Shown here one piece after another: positions 26,642 through 37,400 of a stretch of DNA of 64,000 nt. The notes beneath the pieces are model-generated. The model did no database searches. It saw only the letters and a list, made by a program, of their open reading frames with translations, and was not told the origin of the DNA. This stretch comes from a virus. The stretch's first letter is position 1. Each line of letters begins with the position of its first letter. The stretch is taken from IMG/VR virus record IMGVR_UViG_3300025701_000007, positions 1 through 64,000 of that record. One strand, written 5' to 3'. The position numbers and the translations under genes are program-made.

Positions 26642-28847
26642 AAATATTAGGATAGTTTTAAATGAAGAAGGTGGAAATGAAAGGGTATTAATTAATTTAG
26701 AAGAAGAATTCGATAATTTAGAAATCTTAAGTCTAAAGATTAGTAGTGACGATGTGTACGCCAGATCATCTTCAGACTTCGGAACCATAGTAGGTAGAGT
26801 ACAAACCTCAAACGGTTACGGTCTAGAGAACGCTAAAGTCTCTATATTCGTACCAATAGAAGTGGGTGACAAAGAAAGACCTGAGATAACGGAGTTATAT
26901 CCATTTGAAACGATAAATGATCAATTCCCTAACGGGGTTAGATATAATTTATTACCTAGAGTAAGAAACCAAAACCCTAGCCACAGAGCAGTAGGTAATC
27001 TACCGACTATCAACGATTTAACACATTACCCTCAGTATTTAGAGATAATGGAGAAATATTACAAGTATACTGTAACAACCAATAAATCTGGTGATTACAT
27101 GATATTTGGTGTACCAGTAGGCTCACATAATATTATAATGGACTTTGATATATTCGATACTAATAGTATGGAAGTTACGGCAAACGATTTAGTTGACAAC
27201 CAATCAGAATATCAAAATATTAAAAACTTATCTGAAGCTGTAAACGCTGAAGATGATAACAACCCAAACAAAGTACCTAACTTTATATACACTGGTAACG
27301 ATACTTTCAATGTAGAAGTTAAAACGGATATAAACTCGATGCCTAATATATTTAACGAGGTTAAACAAGTTACAGTTTCACCTTTTTGGGGTGACGATGA
27401 AGAACATGATGTAGGTATAACTAGATGTGACTTTAAAGTTGATTATGATTATACACCCACAGCTATATTTTTCGGTTGGTTAGGGTCACCTTCAGCAGGT
27501 TATAAAGTTAAACCAGACTACACTATGGGTGGAGACTTAAGTAAACTAGAGGTAGCAGGTTACAACAAAGAATTAGAAAAAAATACTGGGGAGATATGGC
27601 CACTACAAGAACTTATAGTCGTGGTTTACAAATTAGATGACAACTTAACTCCTGGAAGTAGAGTCAGAGTGGGTGCTTTTAGGTCAGAAAGAGGTACAGG
27701 TGTTTTTAGAATATCACTACCGATGTACATGGATTACGTAAAAGTAAACCAGTTTGGTGACATGGTACCTACCGACGATAAAGAAAATAGTATACCCACA
27801 AAAGGGTATTACGCATTCGAGATGTTTGAACAAAACGAAGCCTGGAATGATAGAGTACCATGGGGTAGTTATAACCACTCTAAAGTACCTGGTATAAGAG
27901 TACCTTCGTCAACAAAAGGCGAAGTATTAACAGGTGGATGGGAAGGCACCAACTCGGGTTTATTTGAGTATGACATAGTGAACAGAATTAGAAAATTCTA
28001 CACTATAAAAAGTAAATACAATAGACATTTAAACACTAACATGAGCCAACCTGGTTCCTCCATAAACTTTTTTCCAGAAGAAAATGAAAATCTAGACGTA
28101 GCGTGGAACTTCCCTATAAACAGAAGTCAAGTCGACAAAATTGACACAGAAATCTCTGTGTTAGGTTCAGCTATTATACCTAGATACGAAATGTCCGCAA
28201 ATGTGGACCCAAATAAGATAAGTAATGATGATTACGACCCAAACGTATCATCTCCAGAAAATATAATAAATTTAATAACGGTACCACCTGAGATATCATA
28301 CGGTAGAGTTAAGAGTTATGAGTATCATAAAGGTATTGGTGTAAGGTTAGACGGTAAAAATAGTGGAGAGATTTATTCTGAGATATTCAGACCAGATCAA
28401 TTCATTAGCTGGGATCAACCATTTAAAAATTGGTACGGGGATAATAATACCTTTAATTATGGTGATAACGGACCCGCTATACCCACTTTATTCGCAATAG
28501 AGTTAGCTAAAAACGAAGATTCTACTGATAGAAATAAAATACATAGACCCTTTAACCAAGCGTATAGTAAGAGATACAGTTTAGGTCCTTTTTTATCGTC
28601 AAATGATAACCAAAACAAATTTCCTTTAATAGAATTTGGTATAGAGGATGTTACTGAAGATTTAGACGGGTTAATAGGTAATGGTATTTACACATCTTAC
28701 GGTTTCTATACTGGTAGTATTAAACCTACTGAGTTCGAACCAGAAATATCTAATAGATATAGAGGTAAATACTATTATTTCGGAATGTGGGACAGTCTAA
28801 ATGCTTTAAAATCAATAGAAAAAAATTATTTTACTAAATATGAGTGA
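26634..28847 (+). CDS. Baseplate-associated protein with carboxypeptidase-regulatory-like Ig domain
   Basis: 737 residues. Residues about 50-73 (GTIVGRVQTSNGYGLENAKV) and 145-168 (YTVTTNKSGDYMIFGVPVGS) are the two ends of a CarboxypepD_reg/Ig-like β-sandwich with a long insertion. Such domains are common in Bacteroidota surface proteins and in their phages. The C-terminus (YRGKYYYFGMWDSLNALKSI) looks like a conserved structural terminus. The position after gp6 and the overlaps with both neighbours suggest a wedge or fibre-network component (the gp7/gp8/gp10 role in T4), but no direct similarity to those is visible. Confidence 0.7.
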   Translation: MDRNIRIVLNEEGGNERVLINLEEEFDNLEILSLKISSDDVYARSSSDFGTIVGRVQTSNGYGLENAKVSIFVPIEVGDKERPEITELYPFETINDQFPNGVRYNLLPRVRNQNPSHRAVGNLPTINDLTHYPQYLEIMEKYYKYTVTTNKSGDYMIFGVPVGSHNIIMDFDIFDTNSMEVTANDLVDNQSEYQNIKNLSEAVNAEDDNNPNKVPNFIYTGNDTFNVEVKTDINSMPNIFNEVKQVTVSPFWGDDEEHDVGITRCDFKVDYDYTPTAIFFGWLGSPSAGYKVKPDYTMGGDLSKLEVAGYNKELEKNTGEIWPLQELIVVVYKLDDNLTPGSRVRVGAFRSERGTGVFRISLPMYMDYVKVNQFGDMVPTDDKENSIPTKGYYAFEMFEQNEAWNDRVPWGSYNHSKVPGIRVPSSTKGEVLTGGWEGTNSGLFEYDIVNRIRKFYTIKSKYNRHLNTNMSQPGSSINFFPEENENLDVAWNFPINRSQVDKIDTEISVLGSAIIPRYEMSANVDPNKISNDDYDPNVSSPENIINLITVPPEISYGRVKSYEYHKGIGVRLDGKNSGEIYSEIFRPDQFISWDQPFKNWYGDNNTFNYGDNGPAIPTLFAIELAKNEDSTDRNKIHRPFNQAYSKRYSLGPFLSSNDNQNKFPLIEFGIEDVTEDLDGLIGNGIYTSYGFYTGSIKPTEFEPEISNRYRGKYYYFGMWDSLNALKSIEKNYFTKYE

Positions 28848-30537
28848 TATTATAGAGATATTGGGTGAGAATAAATTTGTTGGTGGTGAAAACCAGAGTC
28901 TTAAAAGTAGAATAATACTAGAAGAACCATCTAAAATAAAAAACGAATATAATTTATTTAATAGCGTTTCGGAGTACAACCAGTTTATAACCGAAAAGCA
29001 AGAAAATGACGTTTATAAGGTTTATGGTACTATAACCCCATCAATAATGAAAGACGCATTTTTCCGTAACGTAAAATTAAATATAGATACCAATCCACTA
29101 GATTTTAATAAGGAGAACTGGTCCTTAGTTATGTGTAAACCAGTTAAATATTCCAATACGGAAAAGGGTAAAAAGGTATTTAATATAAGGTATAATGATA
29201 TAATCACTAAACAAGATGAGTTTTTTGATCTGGATTTATCTAATGGGTTACCAGCATCACTATCATCACTATCACCATTTCAAGCAAGAAATAGTCGTAA
29301 GTCAACGGTTAACACAACCCTATACATGAATCTAGGTCACAATTTAAATATAGGTGATCAAATCTATATAAAATCAGAAGACCCTAGAGTACCAACTGGC
29401 TTATGTTTCATTAAAAACATTAATGGTAATCAAATTACCACCGACTTAAACATAAGCGTGACTTCACTCATAGCACCAGAAAAAGCAAATCTTAAGGCTA
29501 ATAATGACCTAAAATTTGGTTCTATGATAACACCACCATCCTCATCCCCATCATCATCTAATAGATATACTGGTGTTGTTAGAGGTATACAAACAACTGA
29601 AAACTCCAGCACTTTAGTAAATCAACTTAAAGCAGAGAGACCTACACCATACTCTTTGATAAACCCTAAAATGGCGGTTTCAAAAGTTATAGACAACGAA
29701 GTATTAGAATATTACGTAAAACAAGTGGAGGCTATAGAAGTATTGGAAAGTTTTGATGAATGTGCTTTTTCAAAAAACTTATATGGTGACAAAATATTTA
29801 ATTTTTATTTTAATAAAAATTATGATATAACCGATACCTTAGATAATAAGGATGAACCCCTAACAAAGTGTTACGTAGGTATCATAAAAAACGGTTGTAC
29901 TGAAGGAAAAGAATTTAGTGAAGTTGAGTCTAATTTTAGTAATTTAATTGAATATACTAATCCAGGTGAAGGCATCAAAACTATCGCCAATACGTCAACA
30001 ACTACCGTAAGTAACAAACCTAAAGTAGGCGATACCTATGATATAGGTATTTTCGAATACTCTAAAGAAAATCTAACAGAAGAACCTGTTAGTCACATAG
30101 AACATAATTTTCTACTAAGTAATACGATATTCAAATACAAACCTTTCACAGAGATAACTCTAAAGAACATGTCTAGTTACCTAGAGGACTCAGAATCTAA
30201 TAACTTTATACCAACATACGCTAAATACAGTAAAAATAGAGATAAATATATATGGAGAGATGTGATAGATATAGGGGTTTCAGATGAAGATGGTACTATA
30301 CTAGATTTCCCGTTTTTAAACGGTTGTAGGTATAGTTATACTAGGTTACCCTTTAACGTACTAATCGAAAAAAACAAGGTTAAAAAATACAAACTAAATG
30401 TAAACGACATAAGCAACATAGATTCGGTAAATTCTATTGATGATTACGTAAGAAGTATTACAGAAGATTTATTTGGTGATAACCAGAATGATAATAAAGA
30501 CAAACCTTACCAACCATACACCAACGAACAATGCTAA
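28840..30537 (+). CDS. Virion structural protein, unknown
   Basis: 565 residues. β-rich with segments such as NTTLYMNLGHNLNIGDQIYI and TGLCFIKNINGNQITTDL that look like β-barrel or OB-like repeats. A Ser/Pro linker (TPPSSSPSSSN) lies near residue 235 and there is a cluster of Cys-containing strands in the middle. It overlaps the gene before by 8 bases and the gene after by 7. A structural role in the baseplate is inferred from the unbroken run of virion genes. No enzyme motif seen. Confidence 0.6.
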   Translation: MSDIIEILGENKFVGGENQSLKSRIILEEPSKIKNEYNLFNSVSEYNQFITEKQENDVYKVYGTITPSIMKDAFFRNVKLNIDTNPLDFNKENWSLVMCKPVKYSNTEKGKKVFNIRYNDIITKQDEFFDLDLSNGLPASLSSLSPFQARNSRKSTVNTTLYMNLGHNLNIGDQIYIKSEDPRVPTGLCFIKNINGNQITTDLNISVTSLIAPEKANLKANNDLKFGSMITPPSSSPSSSNRYTGVVRGIQTTENSSTLVNQLKAERPTPYSLINPKMAVSKVIDNEVLEYYVKQVEAIEVLESFDECAFSKNLYGDKIFNFYFNKNYDITDTLDNKDEPLTKCYVGIIKNGCTEGKEFSEVESNFSNLIEYTNPGEGIKTIANTSTTTVSNKPKVGDTYDIGIFEYSKENLTEEPVSHIEHNFLLSNTIFKYKPFTEITLKNMSSYLEDSESNNFIPTYAKYSKNRDKYIWRDVIDIGVSDEDGTILDFPFLNGCRYSYTRLPFNVLIEKNKVKKYKLNVNDISNIDSVNSIDDYVRSITEDLFGDNQNDNKDKPYQPYTNEQC

Positions 30538-32735
30538 AGAAAAAGTTTACAGAAGGTAGAACACTATCTAGCAACATATTTCTAAATAATGAGGATCACA
30601 CTTCAGATAGAGATTTCGCCTTTCAGAATACATTAGATTTTGAAACTTTGGTGAACATAAACCCTATAATAGATCTAGAAAGTGTTGAATATTTACCAGA
30701 AACCCAAAACATAGAAATAGATTTATTCTTTCTTAAGTATTTAACTAATGAAGATATTTCTGAAATATCACTTTTTATCGAACCTGATTTTGGTGATTAC
30801 ACCAGTAATTACGTATCATTTAATCAACCTAAAAGTGAGTTATTCGAAATTACGACAGCGGATGGACTAATAAAACCATTATTAAATAATGAAGTTAGTT
30901 TATCACCCACAGAAATAAGTAGCCTTAAACCTCAGAAATTATTAAACGTTTTATCTGAGATAAATAAAGACTATCCTACCAAAGAAGGGTACCCCCATTT
31001 TTACAATTCATTCACCCTACCATTTTGGGATAAAAAAGATGAATGGGTAAACGCTAACTTCGGTTTTAACAACAAACTATATACATACAACTCTTTTTTA
31101 TTAATCGAGATTTATGATGACTTTAATATAGAGACACAAAGGTTAATAACAACTATACCCGTATATGTTTCTGATAGATACATGTATAATGAGAATCCGA
31201 GTATAGATAGTATAAGTAAACAGAAAAGACCAGTATTCAATATAAGTGAAGGTGTAGATGGTTTCTCATTCTTTTTTCTAAAAGAGTATCAAACTAGTGA
31301 ATTTTACGCTAAGTTTTATTTTTGGGACGCCTTAAATGGTAAGAAGATACAATTCGTACCATCCTCTAAAGATAACCTACCTAAAAAATGGTTACAGTCA
31401 ACTAAGGATTTTGATCAAAAGGATTTATATTTAAAATATGTTATAGATTACGAAAAAAGGAGTTATAAAATATATGACTTAAATAAAAATACGGGTTTTT
31501 TTAATATAGATAGCACTAAGCACATAGATTTATACGAACTGGGTTATGATGATTATTGGGTTAAACATCAAATAAATAATGAGCAACCCACAAATTTATC
31601 AACACCAACTGAAAACAGGGAGTACGGTGATTTACGTTTATCTGAGTTGGAAATAAGTAATTCAATAGTATATAACGGTGTTAAAATAAAGGCGCAGGAT
31701 TTAAAAAAAGGAATTAACCAATTATACCCCGAAGAGTACTCAAGAGAATTAACATCCAATTATTATATTAACCAAGAAGGTTATCAAACCAACTCTTCAT
31801 TTAACGCCATATCTAGAATATGGAATTACAGTATTCAAGGTGGTGCGAATGGTTATTTTAAAAAGATAGCTAATACCTACTTAGGAACCAAAACTATAAG
31901 TTTGTTAAATACAGAAAACAATTACTGTGTTAATACCGATATAGAATCACATAAATTTACGTTAGGTTCTTTACTAATACGAAACACTAGTGGTATAAAT
32001 ACTTATGTTATAAGTGATATTAATGTGTCTGACTTAACTATAGCATCTAACGAAAAAGAAATAGATTTAAGTATAAACGGTCAATTAACACACAAAACAA
32101 AATTGTCGATAAATAGCGAACCCTCTGTGTACAACGAGAATACTATTTTACCAAAGTTTAATCTTGGATCAGATTTTGAAGAATCCATATCAACCAGTAA
32201 TCTTATGGAGAAATTAGGTTCAGCATATAACAAATTCTTGGAAGACAATCAAACTATAGAGACTGAAGTTTACGACTACTCCCCATCGGAAATACAAAAC
32301 ACCAAAATTTACGATGTGATTAAACCAGAAATTAAAGTTAAAGTTCTGGCCAGCGATATAATAAATGAGTTTAATAGATCTTTCACCCCACCAGAAAGTT
32401 CATCCGAATCCACCCCCACCGTACAAGACTACGATTTAATTAAAAACGTCACTAGTGGTGAAGATGTGGTTAGTTTACTAAAAACAGATCCTAAGTTAAT
32501 TAAAAATGAAGGTATAACTCTTTTAGTGGAGTCATTAGATAGTAAAATAGATACCAACGAAGAAATCATAATAACCACTGAATTATTTTTAGGTTCTGGT
32601 TTTATAAAAAGATTTGGTTTAATGGATAGTTTAAAGATGGTTGGTATCATCAATATCAATTTATATGATAATAATGAAGGTATTGACTCAGAACATATAA
32701 CGATAAAAATACCTATTAAAGTAAATATAGTATAA
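30531..32735 (+). CDS. Virion structural protein, unknown
   Basis: 734 residues, Asn/Ile/Ser/Tyr-rich with no cysteine clusters, membrane segment or enzyme motif. Several IxxEIxLFFL-type strands and long polar loops suggest an extended fibre or wedge protein. A Pro/Glu/Ser/Thr linker (TPPESSSESTPTV) lies near residue 620. It overlaps both neighbours by a few bases, consistent with stoichiometric co-translation. Function inferred from position only. Confidence 0.6.
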   Translation: MLKKKFTEGRTLSSNIFLNNEDHTSDRDFAFQNTLDFETLVNINPIIDLESVEYLPETQNIEIDLFFLKYLTNEDISEISLFIEPDFGDYTSNYVSFNQPKSELFEITTADGLIKPLLNNEVSLSPTEISSLKPQKLLNVLSEINKDYPTKEGYPHFYNSFTLPFWDKKDEWVNANFGFNNKLYTYNSFLLIEIYDDFNIETQRLITTIPVYVSDRYMYNENPSIDSISKQKRPVFNISEGVDGFSFFFLKEYQTSEFYAKFYFWDALNGKKIQFVPSSKDNLPKKWLQSTKDFDQKDLYLKYVIDYEKRSYKIYDLNKNTGFFNIDSTKHIDLYELGYDDYWVKHQINNEQPTNLSTPTENREYGDLRLSELEISNSIVYNGVKIKAQDLKKGINQLYPEEYSRELTSNYYINQEGYQTNSSFNAISRIWNYSIQGGANGYFKKIANTYLGTKTISLLNTENNYCVNTDIESHKFTLGSLLIRNTSGINTYVISDINVSDLTIASNEKEIDLSINGQLTHKTKLSINSEPSVYNENTILPKFNLGSDFEESISTSNLMEKLGSAYNKFLEDNQTIETEVYDYSPSEIQNTKIYDVIKPEIKVKVLASDIINEFNRSFTPPESSSESTPTVQDYDLIKNVTSGEDVVSLLKTDPKLIKNEGITLLVESLDSKIDTNEEIIITTELFLGSGFIKRFGLMDSLKMVGIININLYDNNEGIDSEHITIKIPIKVNIV

Positions 32736-33577
32736 TGAAGAGTATTAATATAAATAATAGTTTTGAGGGTTATAATGTTGTTATAAATCTAGAATCACAC
32801 ATAGATGGTAACGGTACGGTTATAGCACCCTACCAGAACAATCCAGATATAGATCAGATAGAAAATATTATTAACGAAATAGATAGCTTTAAAGAAATCA
32901 CTAAACCAGCCAAAAAATATAAAACTAACACTAAAATAATATCCACAAAAGAGGATATTGAGGAACACTTTAAAGAGTCCGAAGAAAAATATTTTGTAAA
33001 AGGGTTTACTGATAGTAAGTTTTCTTTATTAGACCTGTCTTTCCCTATGGAAAGAGCTATAGCTATAGAAAAAGAAACCTCTAATGACCTACCTAAAACA
33101 CTGATTAAATCAGTTAACACTTCCACTAACGAAGAAGAGGTTGTTAGCGTAACACCAACTACACCAACAAAAGAAATAAGGTGTGGTAAAAAGATAGAAA
33201 TAAGTGGTACAAACGTTACTGGTATGATACTATCTGAGACTGAAAACTCTGTCACATATGTGTTGTACTTAGATACAGAGAATCCAATACTTTATAAAGA
33301 AAGTACATCAACGGATATTGACAATAATAATAATATTGCTACATTTAAATATATGAGGAATAATATTGATGACGAAGTAAAACCAGTATTAAATTATTAT
33401 TCTGATACAATAGATGAACCAAAAGTTTTATCCGAAGTATTTATTGATAGAGGTGTTAATAACGCATTCGAACCAATAAAAAAACTTAAAAATATTAAAG
33501 ATTTAAATGAGTTAACTAAAAGTGGTTTTGGTTATTACAAAATAAACAGAAAAGGATACAATTTTAAAGATAGATAA
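32735..33577 (+). CDS. Hypothetical virion-cluster protein
   Basis: 280 residues. A mostly α/β polar sequence with a strand-rich central part (KKIEISGTNVTGMILSETEN, SVTYVLYLDTENPILYK). It begins on the last base of the preceding stop (TAATG) and lies 2 bases before the next gene. No family recognised. Position suggests a baseplate or fibre adaptor. Confidence 0.55.
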   Translation: MKSININNSFEGYNVVINLESHIDGNGTVIAPYQNNPDIDQIENIINEIDSFKEITKPAKKYKTNTKIISTKEDIEEHFKESEEKYFVKGFTDSKFSLLDLSFPMERAIAIEKETSNDLPKTLIKSVNTSTNEEEVVSVTPTTPTKEIRCGKKIEISGTNVTGMILSETENSVTYVLYLDTENPILYKESTSTDIDNNNNIATFKYMRNNIDDEVKPVLNYYSDTIDEPKVLSEVFIDRGVNNAFEPIKKLKNIKDLNELTKSGFGYYKINRKGYNFKDR

Positions 33578-33579
33578 TT

Positions 33580-34476
33580 ATGGCAATAGGTGTATATGGT
33601 GTTAAAAGACCAGCAGACGTAGATCCTTCCGATATAGAAGTGATCGTTTTATATAGCAGAAATAGAAATGCTACCGAAACACAAAAAGTAACGAAATTAA
33701 GTGGTACAGATGTTATGAAACCAGTACTAGACCCTACAAATACAGTAGAGGTTTTAGGTGGTATGTATAACATGGAATTACCCAAATCAGTATTTAACGC
33801 AAAAGGGTATTATACTGTTTATATACGACCAGCCCAGATAAGGGTAAATATAGAGGACTGTGGTGACTTAGCTACATTCCCAGACATAAAAGGTTTAGTA
33901 TTTAACACAGAATCAGTCCCAACGGCCTTTAGAAGCAAATTCACTAATAACGGATTGGATGGTTATAGAGTAGAATATTTAAATGAGAACGGTAGTAAGA
34001 TACCTAATTTATATAGAATCATAACCTCATCTTTTATTGTAGAACCAGTACAGGTTAATACAGCTAACAGTTCGGTTAAATCTATAAAGTACACTTACAA
34101 TAATTCAGGTTCGCTCATATTCTCAACAGTAACACCAAATGCAGCACCTAGTTTTAAACCTACGGCAGCACCATTTATAGGATTCAAAGGTCAAAGTGTT
34201 ATATTAACCAATACTAATTTTACACCTCAAGTAATGGAAGTAGAGTTAGTTAACTATGATGTAGAGAGTTTAGCCATAGCATTGTATTCAGACCAAACAA
34301 AATCTGTTGACGACGGTATATACACTCTATACGATTTTGATGGTAATATTTACGCACAACACGATCTATATGAGATTAAAGATTCTGTTGATAATAAATT
34401 GTATGAAGTTAGGACTAGAAGAAGTACTATAGACACTACTAAAACATTAAATAACATAACAGGAAACAATGGCTAA
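33580..34476 (+). CDS. Hypothetical virion β-protein
   Basis: 298 residues. The start (AIGVYGVKRPADVDPSDIEV) and the pattern of alternating strands with Pro/Asn turns (GGMYNMELPKSVFNAKGYYT, VYIRPAQIRVNIEDCGDL) indicate an all-β structural protein. A segment FIGFKGQSVILTNTNFTPQV follows a Pro/Ala linker near residue 195. It overlaps the 2474-residue gene by 8 bases. It may be an attachment or chaperone-like partner of that protein. This is inference. Confidence 0.58.
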   Translation: MAIGVYGVKRPADVDPSDIEVIVLYSRNRNATETQKVTKLSGTDVMKPVLDPTNTVEVLGGMYNMELPKSVFNAKGYYTVYIRPAQIRVNIEDCGDLATFPDIKGLVFNTESVPTAFRSKFTNNGLDGYRVEYLNENGSKIPNLYRIITSSFIVEPVQVNTANSSVKSIKYTYNNSGSLIFSTVTPNAAPSFKPTAAPFIGFKGQSVILTNTNFTPQVMEVELVNYDVESLAIALYSDQTKSVDDGIYTLYDFDGNIYAQHDLYEIKDSVDNKLYEVRTRRSTIDTTKTLNNITGNNG

Positions 34477-37400
34477 TCTAGGTTACACAAATACACCGTT
34501 AATAGCTCACTTATACGATACTAGTGAAGCTGCCTTGATAGCTGCCTCAGAATTAGGTTGTAACGGTTATAGGACATACAATATAAATGGCCAGAACAAA
34601 TATGTTCCCTGCTCATCATTTATGGCTTATGAGAGAGCTATAAAGTTATACAAAATACAAGGGGTTGAGAATCCAGTAAGTGGTGATGGTACATTAGGTG
34701 ATAAAGCAGTTGGTTTACAGTTTGCTAGTACTAAAGACGAGATAGGTGGTAATCCGTATTTTACTTTAGGTAACTTCTCTATAAGTAGCTCTGTTACTAA
34801 GAAAGATGCTAGTGATGGTAGGGTTGTAGATTTAGTTGGTGATGAAAACGGTAAAACAGCCGCAAGTATAAATGAGAATAACCCCTCTAAGAACGACCAA
34901 TCAACCGCTATTGAGCAGGTAAACAAAAAGATTGAAGATAATGTAACCGTAAAGGTACTATTTGATAGAAAAAAATTAGAAAATTACGTTTCATATTCAC
35001 CTTTAAAAGATACTATAAAGAATACCATTATAGAGATAACTCAAAGTTACCCAGCAGCCTTAAGGTTGAACGTTATAGGTTTACAGTCACCAACTATATC
35101 AGAATACAGTTACTCGGACAAAACAGATACAGCTCAATTAAAATTAAATTTAGCTAACATTTCTAACCCTTTCGAATTAGAATATACTTCTACTGGTACC
35201 ACTATAAATGATCCAGTCAATGTAAACCCTATAAGGAATTTCTCTAAAAATTATAGAGACTATACGATTTATTACAAAGGTATTGAATACCCTATTATAA
35301 ACGCTACTTTACCAGATTCTTATACGGACAATGATACTGGTATATACTTAACAATAGAAGGTGACCCGTTTTCAACTGAAGTTAATACAGATCTAACGGT
35401 TAATAGAACTTTTTGGGTTAAACCCAAATATCAGAAATACGACGAATTTCAAAGCGGTCTATCTGATATGGGTAAATTTTTGTTAGATTATAATTACGAT
35501 AAGAAAGAATATATAAGTACAATAAGGTACTCAAAAGTAGATGATAATGGGGTTGAGTTGAATGTAAATGAAACGCTGATATTCCCTAAGATAGATGATG
35601 TCAATTTAGATTTATTCAGTAACAAGTTTGATCTTTATTTAACTAAATTAAATAATATATCCGATGATTTTGATTCAACAAAGACTAACCTAATATCCAG
35701 GTTTTTAACCACTGATTCTTTAAAAGAATTTGATACGGAAGATAGAAGGTTAGATATATTGTTAAACCTAATGGGTAAAAATCTGGACAATGTAAGGAAG
35801 TACATTGATGGTATAACATACATGACTAGATTATCTTATGATAAGATAGAAAACATACCAGACCTTCTAACAAAGAACTACGGTAATATGTTAGGGTTCG
35901 AGACCTATAACGTAGAGGACGAAAGTACTATAATGGAGTCTATTTTCAACCTAGAAGACCTAAACGTAGAACCTGGACTAACTCCAGCAGAGATAGATAT
36001 AGAATTATGGAGAAGAATCTTCATAAACTCATATCACTTATGGAAATCAAAAGGGACTAGAAAATCTATAGAATTTATATTGAACTTAGTTGGTTTACCT
36101 GACTCTATATTTGAAGTTAATGAACACGTATACGTAGCTAGAGAAAAACTAAACTTCAATAATAAAGCCAGAGAAATATACGGATATCAATATTCAGATG
36201 AAAACTTACTTAAGTTATTACCTATGGATATAGACGGGTACCCAACAGTACCCTCCCAAGTACAATACCAAGAAAGTGGTTTTAACTTAAACTTAGACAA
36301 CAGAAATCGAGGTCCTTATGATTTCGGTAATGCTTATATAAAGGGTTATGAATATGAAGGTAAAACACCATTATTCAAATTAGATAGGACTACAGACAAC
36401 GTTAAATCATGGGTTTACTCAGAAAACAAAGTGCTACGTCTATCCGAAGACTCTGTTGGTTACACAGAATACTATGAAGATGATTCTAGGTTGGTTATCA
36501 ACTCTAAAGAGCTAGAGGTTTACTTATCTTCTGACAAGATATTTGACTTCACTTTATACAGGTTCTTAAACAGAAACAATATTAATGTAAATGAGGATTT
36601 AATATTCCCTCAAGACAAAACCGTTAACGCTAGAGAATTAAGTTTTAATCAGTTCATGCAGAAATGTCTGGATGACTTTATAAATGTTAGTAACAGAAAA
36701 ACCATAAAATCATACCCAACATTAACTAAAATATATTACGACTATATTAAACTAACAGGTACACCAGTAACGAATACCAAATCCTTAGATTTTTTAAATA
36801 AGTTTGACGGGTCCTGGGTTAAATTAGTACAACAATTCACACCAGCAACAACTATACTAAATGCTGGTAAGAAAATAGAGAACAGTAAGTTATTTGATAA
36901 CAAATATGTCTATAAGCACGGACTTAATAATGACTTAGATTGGTTAGGTAATGACGGGTCTGAATTTCAGAACAAAGCGAAAAGACCAGTTAACACTGGT
37001 TTAACAAACCCATTTGATACATCTGGTTTAACTAAAAACGCTATAGTGGGTGACACCCCAACATTTAATGTAAAAGGCGTTAAAGGCAAAAACTATATCG
37101 GTTACGACCCATCAATAAACGAATATTTCGGTTTCTATTTAGGGATACAAGACGCTTGCAATACTCAAGTAGAAGTGTATGAGTGGGACGGTACTAAAAA
37201 TTACGGTGACGATTCGATATATGGAGGTAATATAAATGTATCTGGTGACACTAAAGGTATATTCGTCAAACATGATGGTTCTTTATTTAGGTTAAATACT
37301 AACAGAATGTTCACAGGTATACTACCTACTATAAACACTAAAGTAGTTCATACCGAAAATTACATACATCTAGATAATACTAATCCGATAGAAGTAATAA